This document shows positions 28,651 through 37,256 of a stretch of DNA of 64,000 nucleotides, in pieces. Each line of letters begins with the position of its first letter. The first letter of the stretch is position 1. A program made the translations under genes and the position numbers. The notes below the pieces were generated by a model. It was not told the origin of the DNA. It saw only the letters and a program-made list of their open reading frames with translations, and did not search any database. The stretch comes from Bacteroidales bacterium (GTDB taxonomy: Bacteria; Bacteroidota; Bacteroidia; Bacteroidales; UBA932): contig JAFZBF010000008.1 in the NCBI GenBank assembly GCA_017561885.1, forward strand, positions 1-64,000. Reading direction: 5' to 3'.

Positions 28651-29613
28651 ATGTCAGGTTTTCTTTCAATAGTATGGAACGTCGATCCCGCCATCTTCTC
28701 GATCGGCAATTTCTCGCTTCGTTTCTATTCCCTGCTATTCGTAGCCGGCTTTCCGCTTGGGTACTGGCTTTTCTACAAGATTTACAAGAGAGAAAACGTC
28801 GATGTCTCCCTGCTGGAGCCCCTGCTCTACATCCTGCTCATAGGTACCATAGTTGGAGCACGTCTCGGACACTGCCTGTTCTATGAGCCCGGCTATTATC
28901 TGACACATCCGATAGAGATACTGAAAGTTTGGAAAGGCGGCCTTGCCAGCCACGGTGGAATACTGGCAATCATATTCTGCGTCTTATACTACGCTCACAG
29001 ATATGGCCGCAAGAATGGCTTCGATGCCATGTGGCTGTTCGACAGGCTGGCAATCGCGGGCAGCCTCGCCGGATGCCTGATCCGCTGCGGCAACCTGTTC
29101 AATTCAGAAATCTTCGGCGGCCCCACGGACCTGCCCTGGGGATTCAAGTTCCCCCACTCTGTTGAGTGGATCAACCTCTACGGCCCGAGCGTTTTTCCGC
29201 CGGACGGAGTGGCCTGCCATCCCACGCAGATATATGAAGCGCTGAGCTACCTCATCCTCGGACTCGTACTGCTGTGGCTATACTGGAAAAAAGCCGACAA
29301 GCTATATAAAGGCTCCCTCTTCGGCATATTCTTCATAGTTCTTTTCACCATGCGCTTCCTCATCGAGTTCATCAAGAACGACCAGGTGGACTTTGAGGCT
29401 GGGATGCAGTTCAATATGGGCCAGCTGCTCAGCATACCTTTCATCATCGCCGGCATCATCATACTGGTGTGGAGCCTGAACAGGAAGCTTCCACTCCTGA
29501 GGGAAGGCTACGACGAAGAACCCCGCGCACCGAAGGAGAACGACCACCACGCCAATCTCTCGAAAGAGCAGCGTATGAGCGCCTCGAAGCGCAAGGCGAT
29601 GGGCCTCAACTGA
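28651..29613 (+). CDS. lgt: Prolipoprotein diacylglyceryl transferase
   Basis: Lgt attaches diacylglycerol from phosphatidylglycerol to the lipobox cysteine of prolipoproteins, so it services the many lipoproteins encoded in this window. From ATG 28651 it has 320 residues, about seven membrane segments, and the signature GNLFNSEIFGGPTDLPWGFK with the essential Arg just before it (LIRCGNLFN). The motif HPTQIYEALSYL follows. The C-terminal cytoplasmic tail is charged and about 40 residues long (EPRAPKENDHHANLSKEQRM), an extension frequent in this phylum. It converges with miaA with a single base between stops. Confidence 0.95.
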   Translation: MSGFLSIVWNVDPAIFSIGNFSLRFYSLLFVAGFPLGYWLFYKIYKRENVDVSLLEPLLYILLIGTIVGARLGHCLFYEPGYYLTHPIEILKVWKGGLASHGGILAIIFCVLYYAHRYGRKNGFDAMWLFDRLAIAGSLAGCLIRCGNLFNSEIFGGPTDLPWGFKFPHSVEWINLYGPSVFPPDGVACHPTQIYEALSYLILGLVLLWLYWKKADKLYKGSLFGIFFIVLFTMRFLIEFIKNDQVDFEAGMQFNMGQLLSIPFIIAGIIILVWSLNRKLPLLREGYDEEPRAPKENDHHANLSKEQRMSASKRKAMGLN

Positions 29614-29614
29614 T

Positions 29615-30466
29615 TCAGGCTTTCACCCACTCTATCTCGATGCCCCTGCGTTCCATCCCGCGGAACCAGGTCATCTGCCGCTTTGCGAACTGATGTATCG
29701 CTGTGGCCAGCTTGTCGTGCATCTCGTCGTAGCTTAACTGTCCGGTGAGATATAGGGTGACGAACTTGTATTCCAGACCGTAATAGATAAGGTCCTCAGG
29801 AGCGATGCCGCTGTCCAGCAGCCGCTGCACCTCATCCACCATCCCCGCGGCGAGACGTGCGTCCAGACGTGCGTCGATGCGGGCATTTCTCTCCTCCCGG
29901 CTTACGTCGAGACCGATATATCTTGTCTTCAGCGGCGGAAAAGCAGTGCGGTCCACGGGATGCTCCTGCTCATAGATGGCAATCTCCAGGGCGCGGATCA
30001 GCCTCTTGCGGGTATCGTAGTCGGTGCTGTTGTGCAGGGTCTTGAGAGAGGCCAGGCGGCGGATGAGCTCCTCGTCGCTCTCCTTCTCCAGACTGGCGCG
30101 CAGTTCAGGGTTCTGCGGCACTTCAGGCAGCCGGTAGCCCCTTGTCGCTGCCTCGATGTACAGTCCCGAGCCACCGCAGAGGATTGCAGGTTTCCCGCGC
30201 GAGATGATATCCCGATATGCCTTGTGGAAATCACGCTGATATTGGAATATATCGTACTTGGTGCCTGCAGGTACGATGTCGATAAGATGGTACGGCACTC
30301 CGTCGTAGTCGGCAAGGTCCTTGCCGGTGCCGATATCCATTCCACGGTACACCTGCCTCGAGTCTGCAGACAAGATCTCAGCACCGGTCTCCTTCGCAAG
30401 AGCCACTGCATATCTGGTCTTACCGCTGGCCGTGGGGCCGAGCACGCAAGTCAGGTCATATTCCAT
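29615..30466 (-). CDS. miaA: tRNA dimethylallyltransferase
   Basis: MiaA adds dimethylallyl to A37 of tRNAs reading UNN codons. From ATG 30466 the product has 283 residues. It shows the P-loop [15 protein letters not shown], the tRNA-binding [16 protein letters not shown] and the substrate segment GGSGLYIEA. The C-terminal [13 protein letters not shown] (the KRQ-TWFR motif) is also present. A GTG at 30487 would add seven residues and is not needed. Divergent from smpB. Confidence 0.95.
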   Translation of the reverse strand: MEYDLTCVLGPTASGKTRYAVALAKETGAEILSADSRQVYRGMDIGTGKDLADYDGVPYHLIDIVPAGTKYDIFQYQRDFHKAYRDIISRGKPAILCGGSGLYIEAATRGYRLPEVPQNPELRASLEKESDEELIRRLASLKTLHNSTDYDTRKRLIRALEIAIYEQEHPVDRTAFPPLKTRYIGLDVSREERNARIDARLDARLAAGMVDEVQRLLDSGIAPEDLIYYGLEYKFVTLYLTGQLSYDEMHDKLATAIHQFAKRQMTWFRGMERRGIEIEWVKA

Positions 30467-30505
30467 ATCGCAAGGATGTTGTATCACAAATATAAAAAAC
30501 TATCC

Positions 30506-30513
30506 TATATTTG
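30506..30513 (+). promoter_or_regulatory. -7 promoter box TATATTTG of smpB
   Basis: An exact TAnnTTTG box 8 bp before the smpB ATG at 30522, so the transcript would be nearly leaderless. No convincing -33 element was seen. Confidence 0.5.
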
Positions 30514-30521
30514 TCCGCACT

Positions 30522-30980
30522 ATGCCCAAAGCAAAAAGCAGAATAGAGATCAAGAACAAGAAGGCGTCCTTCGAATACGAATTCATAGAACGCTTCACGG
30601 CCGGCATCGTCCTCAGCGGAACAGAAATCAAGTCCATCCGCGAAGGCAAAGCCTCGCTGGTCGACAGCTACTGCTATTTCTCAGGCACAGAACTCTACGT
30701 GAAGAACATGAACGTCGCCGAATACTGGTGGGGCAGCTACAACCGCCACGACCCTCGCCGCGACCGCAAACTGCTGCTCACCAAACGCGAGCTGCGAAAG
30801 CTCGCAAGGGCCATCAAGGAAAAGGGCATGACGATCGTTCCCGTAAAACTGTTCATCGCCGACAACGGCTACGCCAAGCTCGACATCGCGCTGGCACGGG
30901 GCAAACGTGAGTTCGACAAACGGCAGAGCATCCGCGACAAGGATATGCGAAGGGAAAGGGAAAGAGACCGCAACGATTAA
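30522..30980 (+). CDS. smpB: SsrA-binding protein
   Basis: SmpB binds tmRNA and guides trans-translation to rescue stalled ribosomes. From ATG 30522 the product has 152 residues. The beta-barrel core carries [20 protein letters not shown] and the conserved [11 protein letters not shown] basic C-terminal tail ([20 protein letters not shown]) occupies the mRNA channel. Upstream in-frame codons lie inside miaA on the other strand and were rejected. The ssrA gene itself is not in the window. Confidence 0.96.
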   Translation: MPKAKSRIEIKNKKASFEYEFIERFTAGIVLSGTEIKSIREGKASLVDSYCYFSGTELYVKNMNVAEYWWGSYNRHDPRRDRKLLLTKRELRKLARAIKEKGMTIVPVKLFIADNGYAKLDIALARGKREFDKRQSIRDKDMRRERERDRND

Positions 30981-30995
30981 TCACAAATAATTTGT

Positions 30996-31003
30996 TATAT
31001 TTG
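30996..31003 (+). promoter_or_regulatory. -7 promoter box TATATTTG of the sdhC-type gene
   Basis: An exact TAnnTTTG box 31 bp before ATG 31035. It shows the cytochrome b gene can be transcribed independently of smpB. Confidence 0.5.
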
Positions 31004-31034
31004 TAATTCTAAAGAAACAAACAATACAAGCAGT

Positions 31035-31697
31035 ATGAGCATATTTTCATCATCAATCGGGAAAAAGCTTATTATGAGTATTTCAGGTATCTTCCTGGTG
31101 CTTTTTCTCACCCTGCACATGTGCCTGAACCTGGTGTCTGTATTCAGTGCCGAAGGTTTCCAGAAAGTGTGCGATTTCATGGGGCTGCCGATAGTCAGCA
31201 TTATGGTTCCCGTCCTCGCATTCGGCTTCGTGATCCATATCATCTATGCAATCATCCTTACGGCAAGCAACCTCAAGTCTCGCGGAGGCCTCAAGAGGTA
31301 TGAAGTAGCCACCAAGTCGGAGACCGACTCCTGGGCTTCCAAGAATATGATCTACCTCGGCGCCATCGTGCTGCTTGGTATTGCAATCCACCTCACCCAC
31401 TTCTGGGCTGACATGCAGCTCCAGGAGTTCACCGGCGGAGAGGCTGAAGATCCCAATATGCTGCTCGGCCAGACCTTCGGCAACGTATGGATCACCATTC
31501 TCTACCTGATATGGTTCGTAGCTATCTGGCTGCACCTCAGCCACGGTTTCTGGAGCGCGCTCCAGACCATCGGTTGGAACAACAAGATCTGGCTCAAGAG
31601 GCTTAAAACAATCGGCGTGGTTTACGTAACCATCCTGATGGCCGGTTTCGCATTGGTCGCAATCGTGGCCTGCTGCAAAGCCAACGGCCTGTTCTAG
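31035..31697 (+). CDS. Succinate dehydrogenase/fumarate reductase cytochrome b subunit (orphan)
   Basis: Membrane anchor of the b558-type complex II (SdhC/FrdC), which carries haem and passes electrons between menaquinone and the FrdB iron-sulfur subunit. In 220 residues there are five hydrophobic helices with histidines near helix ends (LTLHMCLNL, FVIHIIYA, IAIHLTHFW, IWLHLSHGFW) that can serve as haem ligands. Normally the flavoprotein and iron-sulfur subunit genes follow directly. Here the next gene is hemW on the opposite strand with a 4-bp stop overlap, so the partner subunits must be elsewhere or missing. Confidence 0.92.
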   Translation: MSIFSSSIGKKLIMSISGIFLVLFLTLHMCLNLVSVFSAEGFQKVCDFMGLPIVSIMVPVLAFGFVIHIIYAIILTASNLKSRGGLKRYEVATKSETDSWASKNMIYLGAIVLLGIAIHLTHFWADMQLQEFTGGEAEDPNMLLGQTFGNVWITILYLIWFVAIWLHLSHGFWSALQTIGWNNKIWLKRLKTIGVVYVTILMAGFALVAIVACCKANGLF

Positions 31698-32782
31698 TCT
31701 GTTCTCAGGCAGTCCCGGATTATAGAGTCCGAGACGAAAAGATCCCGCCGGCCAATGAAACAGCGGCCGGTCGAGGCATCGAATGAAAGGTTATGTTTAG
31801 CTGACTCTCCGATCAGCGCGGCATCGACGCCGGCGGAGGTTCTCAGTCCGAGCATAACCTTTTCATTATATATGTCCACATCCGTAAGAATCTCCCCTTC
31901 CCTGTCCGCTCCGGCCTGCCAGCGCCTCAGGTCGGAGACGTTCCAGCTGCGGCGTCTGTCTCCATCGAACGAATGCGCTCCGGGGCCGAGGCCGAGATAA
32001 GGCTCACGCGCCCAGTATGCGCTGTTGTGGCGGGAATGGAACCCCGGCCTGCAGAAGTTTGAAATCTCATACTGGATGAATCCAGCATCTTCCAGAATAT
32101 CCTGCAGCAGATAATACTGACGGCGGCAGACATCATCGTCAGGCTCGCGGTAGCGGCCTTTGTCGGCAAGCGCGGAAAGCATGCTGCCTGCGTCCAGGCT
32201 CATCTGGTATGCGGAAATATGCTGGACCCCGAGGCTGACAGCCTTGCGGATGTCCTGCTCCCATTCAGCGTCGGTCAAGGCAGCATAACCGAAGATAAGG
32301 TCCAGCGAAACGTTTGCGAAACTGTCGGTCAGAAGCCGCACCGCCCTCTCCGCTTCTGCAGCATCGTGCCGGCGGTTCATCCACTTCAGATGCCCGTCAT
32401 GGAAAGACTGTACTCCTGCGCTCACCCTGTTCACACCGCACTCGCGGTATGTCCTGAGCAGTTCCTCGCCGCCGCGGCATATGTCGTCCGGATTCACCTC
32501 GACCGTGAATTCTTCCACGTCGCCGAGGTCGAAATTATCTCTCAATGCCGCACATATATTCGAGAACTGGGCCGGAGACAGAAGCGAAGGAGTGCCGCCG
32601 CCGAAATATACTGTGCTGACCGAAGAGCCTGCAGGGAAGAAATCCCGGCAAGATTCCATTTCAGAGCGCAGCGAGGCTACATATTTCTCATGCAAGGCTC
32701 CGTCGCGCAGAACCTCGGAATAGAATCCGCAGTAAGTGCAGAAAGACGCACAGAAAGGGACGTGTATGTATATTCCCGCCAA
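31694..32782 (-). CDS. hemW: Radical SAM heme chaperone HemW
   Basis: A HemN-like radical SAM protein that inserts haem into respiratory enzymes rather than oxidising coproporphyrinogen. Its position beside a cytochrome b gene may be chance. The 362 residues have the cluster motif Cys11, Cys15, Cys18 (CASFCTYCGF), preceded by YIHVPF. YFGGGTPSLL and the HemW-type HNSAYWAREPYLGLGPGAHS follow. The cysteine preceding CxxxCxxC that is typical of true HemN is absent. Its stop shares a CTAG tetramer with the convergent cytochrome gene. The start abuts the stop of the upstream coiled-coil gene. Confidence 0.92.
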   Translation of the reverse strand: MAGIYIHVPFCASFCTYCGFYSEVLRDGALHEKYVASLRSEMESCRDFFPAGSSVSTVYFGGGTPSLLSPAQFSNICAALRDNFDLGDVEEFTVEVNPDDICRGGEELLRTYRECGVNRVSAGVQSFHDGHLKWMNRRHDAAEAERAVRLLTDSFANVSLDLIFGYAALTDAEWEQDIRKAVSLGVQHISAYQMSLDAGSMLSALADKGRYREPDDDVCRRQYYLLQDILEDAGFIQYEISNFCRPGFHSRHNSAYWAREPYLGLGPGAHSFDGDRRRSWNVSDLRRWQAGADREGEILTDVDIYNEKVMLGLRTSAGVDAALIGESAKHNLSFDASTGRCFIGRRDLFVSDSIIRDCLRTD

Positions 32783-33649
32783 TTACTTGAGGAGCAGGTC
32801 AGCAGAACCGATCTTGCCTTCGGTGGTATATGCATCCACGGTGTAGACGCCCTTGGTGAAAGGCTGAGGGCTTGCGAAATAAACGCTCACCTCTACTTCC
32901 TCGCCCTGATAGTCCACCTCACGCGACTCGGAGTAGATCATCTCCTCGCCGGCGCAGTTGAAGAGCTGCCTGTCGTCTGCTGTCAGCAGGATGCCGTCCG
33001 GCCCTTTGACTCTGATGTAGACTCTCCTCGGACCCTTCTTGGCAATAGTGTTCTCGATAAGGAACAGGTCCGTGCGGAGCTTCTCGGTACGGCTGCTGCG
33101 GTCGGTCTCCTTGGCAGACGCGTTGATGGCGTGCAGGGATACTCCGCGGCCTTTGACAATCGAGCCTTCAGCCACCTGACGGCCCAGCTCGTCAGCCTCC
33201 GTGCGCAGGTTGTCATACTGGCGCCTGTTCTCGGCAGCCTCCTGACGTGCATTCGAAGCCTCCTGGCGGAGAGCCATGTTGAGGTTGTTGAGCGAGTCTA
33301 TCTGGACAATATAATGTTTCATTATCGAACGGAGGGTACCGAGCTCCTTCTCATACTGACGGATCTGAGCCCTGTTCGTAGCCTCTGTCTGCTGGAATCT
33401 CTCGATCAGCTGGTCTACTTTCTCCCTCTCTATCTCCAGGTTGGCATTGAGGGTGTCGTTGGCCGTCTGCAGTTCGGCATACTCCTGACGGAGTTCCACC
33501 ATCTCCTGCGTGAGGTCGGCCTTCTCGATGTTAAGGTCCCTGACAAGACTGTTCTTGGTGACCCAGACATAAGCCAGGACTCCGCCGAGAATCACCGCAG
33601 CGATAGCAAGCGCCACGACGATCTTTCTCAATTTATCTTCATTTTCCAT
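32783..33649 (-). CDS. Membrane-anchored coiled-coil protein of unknown function
   Basis: The 288-residue protein has one membrane segment (about 10-30) and a long coiled coil (about 35-160, heptads rich in E, L, Q and R such as LTQEMVELRQEYAELQTAND). A compact C-terminal beta-rich domain follows (about 165-288) with RRVYIRVKGPDGILL and GVYTVDAYTTEGKIGSADL. The topology suggests an inner-membrane anchor with a periplasmic sensor or scaffold domain. Similar proteins are widespread in Bacteroidota without an assigned role. It is directly upstream of hemW with no spacer, so they are probably co-transcribed. No enzyme motif was seen. Confidence 0.8.
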   Translation of the reverse strand: MENEDKLRKIVVALAIAAVILGGVLAYVWVTKNSLVRDLNIEKADLTQEMVELRQEYAELQTANDTLNANLEIEREKVDQLIERFQQTEATNRAQIRQYEKELGTLRSIMKHYIVQIDSLNNLNMALRQEASNARQEAAENRRQYDNLRTEADELGRQVAEGSIVKGRGVSLHAINASAKETDRSSRTEKLRTDLFLIENTIAKKGPRRVYIRVKGPDGILLTADDRQLFNCAGEEMIYSESREVDYQGEEVEVSVYFASPQPFTKGVYTVDAYTTEGKIGSADLLLK

Positions 33650-33680
33650 ATTGAATGATATTTTGCTGCCTTCGATAAGG

Positions 33681-33688
33681 CAAATTTA
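33681..33688 (-). promoter_or_regulatory. -7 promoter box TAAATTTG of the coiled-coil/hemW operon
   Basis: Read on the minus strand it is an exact TAnnTTTG. It lies 32 bp before the start at 33649 and only 2 bp from a plus-strand -7 box, with which it forms a perfect inverted repeat. Confidence 0.5.
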
Positions 33689-33690
33689 AC

Positions 33691-33698
33691 TAAATTTG
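33691..33698 (+). promoter_or_regulatory. -7 promoter box TAAATTTG of the 33731 membrane-protein gene
   Basis: An exact TAnnTTTG box 32 bp before ATG 33731. It mirrors the minus-strand box at 33681-33688. The two promoters overlap, so two polymerases could not open both at once. Confidence 0.5.
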
Positions 33699-33730
33699 TC
33701 ACATACACTTATCAGCCCACTACAAAAACC

Positions 33731-34207
33731 ATGAAATACTTTATCAGAGCCGTAAAATACCTCATCTACTTCGTGGTATTGTTCCTTGTAATAGTAGCCA
33801 TCCTCTGCCTGGTGCTCAATCACCCGCTCAGCAGTTTCACCACACTCTTCAAAGAAGGTTCGATGTGGCAGATAGCCGTGCTCTTCGCTGTCATCGCAGC
33901 TGCATATCCCGCCCTCGGATTCCGCAAGAACCACATAACTCTCGACGGTCCGTTCAGCGGATACCGGGACGTTATCAAGCAGACTCTTGACGATGCCGAT
34001 TTCGAACTTGTGAGCGAAGACGACGAAAAGATGGTCTTCAGACAGAAGAAAGGATATATGCGCTTCACCAGGATGTGGGAAGATGCCGTCACCTTCTTCA
34101 AAGGGGAAGACAGAATCTACGTGGACGGGCCGATAAAGGACACCACCCGTCTCATAAGCAACATATATTACAACTACCGTATGCGCAACCCCAAAGACCA
34201 GTATTAG
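33731..34207 (+). CDS. Two-pass membrane protein of unknown function
   Basis: In 158 residues there are two membrane helices (about 8-30 and 46-63). A soluble domain follows with alternating charged strands (DGPFSGYRDVIKQTLDDADF, MVFRQKKGYMRFTRMWED). The soluble part is likely cytoplasmic, because the short N-terminus is basic and two helices return the chain to the same side. No known family is recognised with certainty. It is followed after 3 bp by a DUF2007 gene, so the pair is an operon. Confidence 0.75.
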   Translation: MKYFIRAVKYLIYFVVLFLVIVAILCLVLNHPLSSFTTLFKEGSMWQIAVLFAVIAAAYPALGFRKNHITLDGPFSGYRDVIKQTLDDADFELVSEDDEKMVFRQKKGYMRFTRMWEDAVTFFKGEDRIYVDGPIKDTTRLISNIYYNYRMRNPKDQY

Positions 34208-34210
34208 AAT

Positions 34211-34414
34211 ATGAAAGTACTTGCCAAGTATCCCGACATCTACAAGGCGCATATCGTCCAGGGTATGCTGGAGAATGAGGGCATTGAATGCGAGATTGTC
34301 AACGAGAACCTGCCGTTCATCGGTATGGGAGTGGCCGGATTCGACGTCCGGATCGTTGTGAACGACGAAGATTTCGAGCGCGCGAAGGAGATTATCGACG
34401 CGGTCGGAGACTGA
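34211..34414 (+). CDS. DUF2007 family small protein
   Basis: The 67-residue protein has the DUF2007 layout: a leading beta-strand with VLAKYPDIYKAHIVQGMLENEG, then IECEIVNEN and a final DFERAKEII helix. The family is annotated as putative signal-transducing and related to PII-like folds, but no function is proven. It sits 3 bp behind the two-pass membrane protein, which may be its partner. Confidence 0.85.
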   Translation: MKVLAKYPDIYKAHIVQGMLENEGIECEIVNENLPFIGMGVAGFDVRIVVNDEDFERAKEIIDAVGD

Positions 34415-34433
34415 ACTTTGCCGGCTTGTCAAC

Positions 34434-34462
34434 TTGCATTTTTACTTTTTTTGATATCTTTG
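34434..34462 (+). promoter_or_regulatory. Promoter of the TPR protein/U32 operon
   Basis: A -33 TTG (34434-34436) and an exact -7 box TATCTTTG (34455-34462) lie 18 bp apart, the best-spaced classical promoter in the window. A 64-bp leader follows, holding a 14-bp perfect palindrome (GTTATTTTAATAAC, 34477-34490). Confidence 0.7.
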
Positions 34463-34526
34463 TGTCCGTTTGGCACGTTATTTTAATAACCCACCCCCAG
34501 AAACCATTAATTAGACCATAATTACT

Positions 34527-35468
34527 ATGAAGAAATTTTTCTTATCACTTTGTGTAGCGCTCGTCGCAACAGGATTTGCCATGGCGCAGGATCTTGCAGC
34601 AGTAGTAGAAACCTTCAACGCCGCAGCCACTGCACTCAATGAAAAGAATTATGAGGGCGCCCTCGCTCAGTTCAACACTGTTCTGGAACAGGCAACCGCT
34701 CTCGGAGAGGAAGGTGAAGAAGTTGCAGCCAACTGCAAGGAATCTATTCCCAAGATTCTTCTCCAACTCGGTAAAGAGAGTGCCGAAGGTAAAGATTTCG
34801 ACGCAGCTGTTGACTTCTTCAACAAAGCTGCTGCCAAAGCCCAGGATTTCGCAAACAACGATGCTGTAGTTGCAGAGGCTCAGAAGCTCATCCCTCAGAT
34901 GCTCAACGCCAAGGCAGGAGCCCTGCTGAACGCCAAGGACTATGAAGGAGCTATTGAGGCTTACCAGTCTGTTATCGCTGCCGATCCCGCCAACGGTGCC
35001 GCTTTGCTTAGAATCGGCCAGGCTTACAGCGCTCTCGACAAAGCTGATGAAGCTATAGAGGCTCTTACAAAAGCTGCAGAGAACGGTCAGGAAGCCAATG
35101 CAAAGAAACTTCTTTCAAACATCTATCTGAAGAAAGCCGTAGCTTGCCAGAAAGATAAAGATATGAAAGGCATGCTCGAGAACGCTCAGCTTTCAGCCGA
35201 GAACAACGACAGCGCAAACGCTCAGAAACTCATCGGCACCGCAGCCCTCAGCCTCAAGCAGAATCAGGTTGCAGCAGAAGCATTCGAGGCTTATCTTGCC
35301 CTGAATCCCGAGGCTGCCGACAAGGCTCAGACCATCTACCAGATCGGTATGGCCTATATGGGCGCCAACAACAACGGCAAGGCTTGCAGTTACTTCAAGC
35401 AGATTAAGGGTGATGCCAAATTTGGCGAAACTGCCACTTACTACCTTACCACCCTCAAATGCAATTAA
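34527..35468 (+). CDS. Secreted tetratricopeptide-repeat protein
   Basis: The signal peptide (1-20, GFAMAQ) predicts export to the periplasm. The remaining ~290 residues form helical TPR-like repeats such as NEKNYEGALAQFNTVLE, AKDYEGAIEAYQSVIAADP and LDKADEAIEALTKAAENG. The gene is alanine-rich with codons biased to GCT and AAG, suggesting strong expression, as does its good promoter. Likely a scaffold for protein-protein contacts; no enzymatic motif was seen. Its stop lies 10 bp inside the following U32 gene. Confidence 0.85.
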   Translation: MKKFFLSLCVALVATGFAMAQDLAAVVETFNAAATALNEKNYEGALAQFNTVLEQATALGEEGEEVAANCKESIPKILLQLGKESAEGKDFDAAVDFFNKAAAKAQDFANNDAVVAEAQKLIPQMLNAKAGALLNAKDYEGAIEAYQSVIAADPANGAALLRIGQAYSALDKADEAIEALTKAAENGQEANAKKLLSNIYLKKAVACQKDKDMKGMLENAQLSAENNDSANAQKLIGTAALSLKQNQVAAEAFEAYLALNPEAADKAQTIYQIGMAYMGANNNGKACSYFKQIKGDAKFGETATYYLTTLKCN

Positions 35469-37198
35469 CATCGCTCGAGCTACTCGCTCCTGCAAAGAAT
35501 AAGGACATCGGCATTGCAGCAATCGACTGCGGTGCCGATGCCGTATATATCGCAGGACCTTCTTTCGGAGCACGCGAGGCCGCAGGGAACCCCGTGGAGG
35601 ACATTGCTGTCCTTGCGGAATACGCTCACCGCTTCGGCGCGAAGGTGTATGCCACGGTCAATACCCTGCTCCGCGAAGAAGAACTGCCGCAGGCCGCCGC
35701 CCTTGTCCGTGATTTGTACAAAGCCGACGCAGACGCCATCCTGGTGCAGGACTACCGTCTTCTGCAGCAGGACCTCCCGCCCATCGAGCTGCACGCTTCC
35801 ACCCAGGCCGTCTGCCGCACTCCGCAGCAGGCTTCTGCTCTGGAAGCTCTCGGATTCCGCAGGCTCGTGCTGGAGAGGCAGCTGTCGCTGGACCAGATCA
35901 GGGCCATAAGGGAAGCCGTAACCTGCGAACTGGAATTCTTCGTACACGGAGCACTGTGTGTGTGCTACAGCGGAGAATGTTTCCTCAGCGAACACCTGAC
36001 GGACCGCAGCGCCAACAGGGGAGCCTGCATACAGGCCTGCAGGTCGCTATACGACCTTGAAGACGCCTCCGGCAAGACCCTTGTGCGCAATTACCCGCTG
36101 CTTTCGCTGAAAGATTACAGGCTGGACGGCCATATCACAGAACTGGCCGAAGCAGGCATCTGCTCGTTCAAGATTGAAGGCAGGCTTAAGAACGAAAGCT
36201 ACGTACGGAACACCGTCCGGCACTACAGCATCGTCCTTGACAAGTTCATCAAGGAGCATCCGCAGTATCGCCGCGCCTCTGCCGGCAGGGTCGAAGGCGG
36301 ATTCACCCCGAACCTGCAGGCCACCTTCAACAGAGGTTATACCGATCTGTTCATTGACGGGGAAAGAGGCCGCTGGCTGTCTGGTGACAATACCAAGTCC
36401 AAGGGCGAATATGCCGGCAGGATTGTCGCAAAGGGCGAAAACTGGATAGAACTCGACGGCATGCTGGCTCTCAACAACGGCGACGGACTATGCACCGTCA
36501 AGGACAACGGCGAGCAGACCGGCTTCAGGGCGGACAAGTGCATCGGCGACAGGATAGAGATAAAAACGGCCGAAGGACTGAATGTCGGTCAGGAAATCTG
36601 GAGAAACTACAACATAGCCTTCGAGAAGCAGCTGCGCAGTGACAGCCCGGAGCGTCTCATAGATGTCACCGTCGATTTCTCGGCAGACTCCGTCACTGCG
36701 GTCAGCGCAGCGGGAGCTTCGGTCACCCTCTCCATTAAAGGAGACTACCCTCCTGCCCGCAACATCGCAAGCGCTGTGGACAACATACGCCGTCAGATGA
36801 GCAAACGGGCAGGAGTCTATTCCTTCCACGTGATGTCGGTCGACGACACTGACGTGCGCTTCTATCCACTCTCGGTTCTGAACGGATTCCGCAGGGATCT
36901 GGCCGGGATGCTTGACGCAAGGATGGCGCAGATAATGTCGGCAGGGCGCAAGACAGACCGTCCCGCAGCAGCTCCCCTGCCCCCTCAGAAGAGACTTGCA
37001 CAGGATGGAGAGCTGATGCGCAGCAAGTATTGCATCCGCTATGAGCTGGGGCTCTGTCCGAAATACGGCAAGAGGACTGACGGCAGGCTGCTGAAGGCCA
37101 GCTGCAAGGAACCGCTCTTCCTTGTGAACAACGGGCGTCGCCTGCGACTCGCTTTCGACTGCAAGGCCTGCGAAATGTCGGTGCTTGCCTGCGATTAG
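35459..37198 (+). CDS. U32 family protein, RlhA/TrhP-like (RNA hydroxylation)
   Basis: U32 proteins were first named as peptidases. Characterised bacterial members RlhA and TrhP instead carry out prephenate-dependent RNA cytidine/uridine hydroxylation, and this 579-residue protein has their layout. It has an N-terminal TIM-barrel (LELLAPAKNKDIGIAAIDCG) and the signature EFFVHGALCVCYSGECFLS followed by NRGACIQACR, whose cysteines could hold an Fe-S cluster. The extended C-terminal region ends in KYCIRYELGLCPKYG and DCKACEM. Substrate not determinable here. It overlaps the TPR gene by 10 bp. Confidence 0.85.
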   Translation: MQLTSLELLAPAKNKDIGIAAIDCGADAVYIAGPSFGAREAAGNPVEDIAVLAEYAHRFGAKVYATVNTLLREEELPQAAALVRDLYKADADAILVQDYRLLQQDLPPIELHASTQAVCRTPQQASALEALGFRRLVLERQLSLDQIRAIREAVTCELEFFVHGALCVCYSGECFLSEHLTDRSANRGACIQACRSLYDLEDASGKTLVRNYPLLSLKDYRLDGHITELAEAGICSFKIEGRLKNESYVRNTVRHYSIVLDKFIKEHPQYRRASAGRVEGGFTPNLQATFNRGYTDLFIDGERGRWLSGDNTKSKGEYAGRIVAKGENWIELDGMLALNNGDGLCTVKDNGEQTGFRADKCIGDRIEIKTAEGLNVGQEIWRNYNIAFEKQLRSDSPERLIDVTVDFSADSVTAVSAAGASVTLSIKGDYPPARNIASAVDNIRRQMSKRAGVYSFHVMSVDDTDVRFYPLSVLNGFRRDLAGMLDARMAQIMSAGRKTDRPAAAPLPPQKRLAQDGELMRSKYCIRYELGLCPKYGKRTDGRLLKASCKEPLFLVNNGRRLRLAFDCKACEMSVLACD

Positions 37199-37227
37199 AG
37201 CCTGTTTACAATTAGAAGTTTTTTCAT

Positions 37228-37235
37228 TAATTTTG
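37228..37235 (+). promoter_or_regulatory. -7 promoter box TAATTTTG of pyrH-frr-holB
   Basis: An exact TAnnTTTG box 21 bp before the pyrH ATG. A TTTA at 37205-37208 stands 19 bp upstream as a weak -33 element. Confidence 0.5.
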
Positions 37236-37256
37236 TTTGTTTACATACAGGATAAT

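Noticed and set aside
32219..33658. 479-codon open frame on the plus strand
   Set aside because: Antisense to hemW and the coiled-coil gene, both of which have clear protein features.
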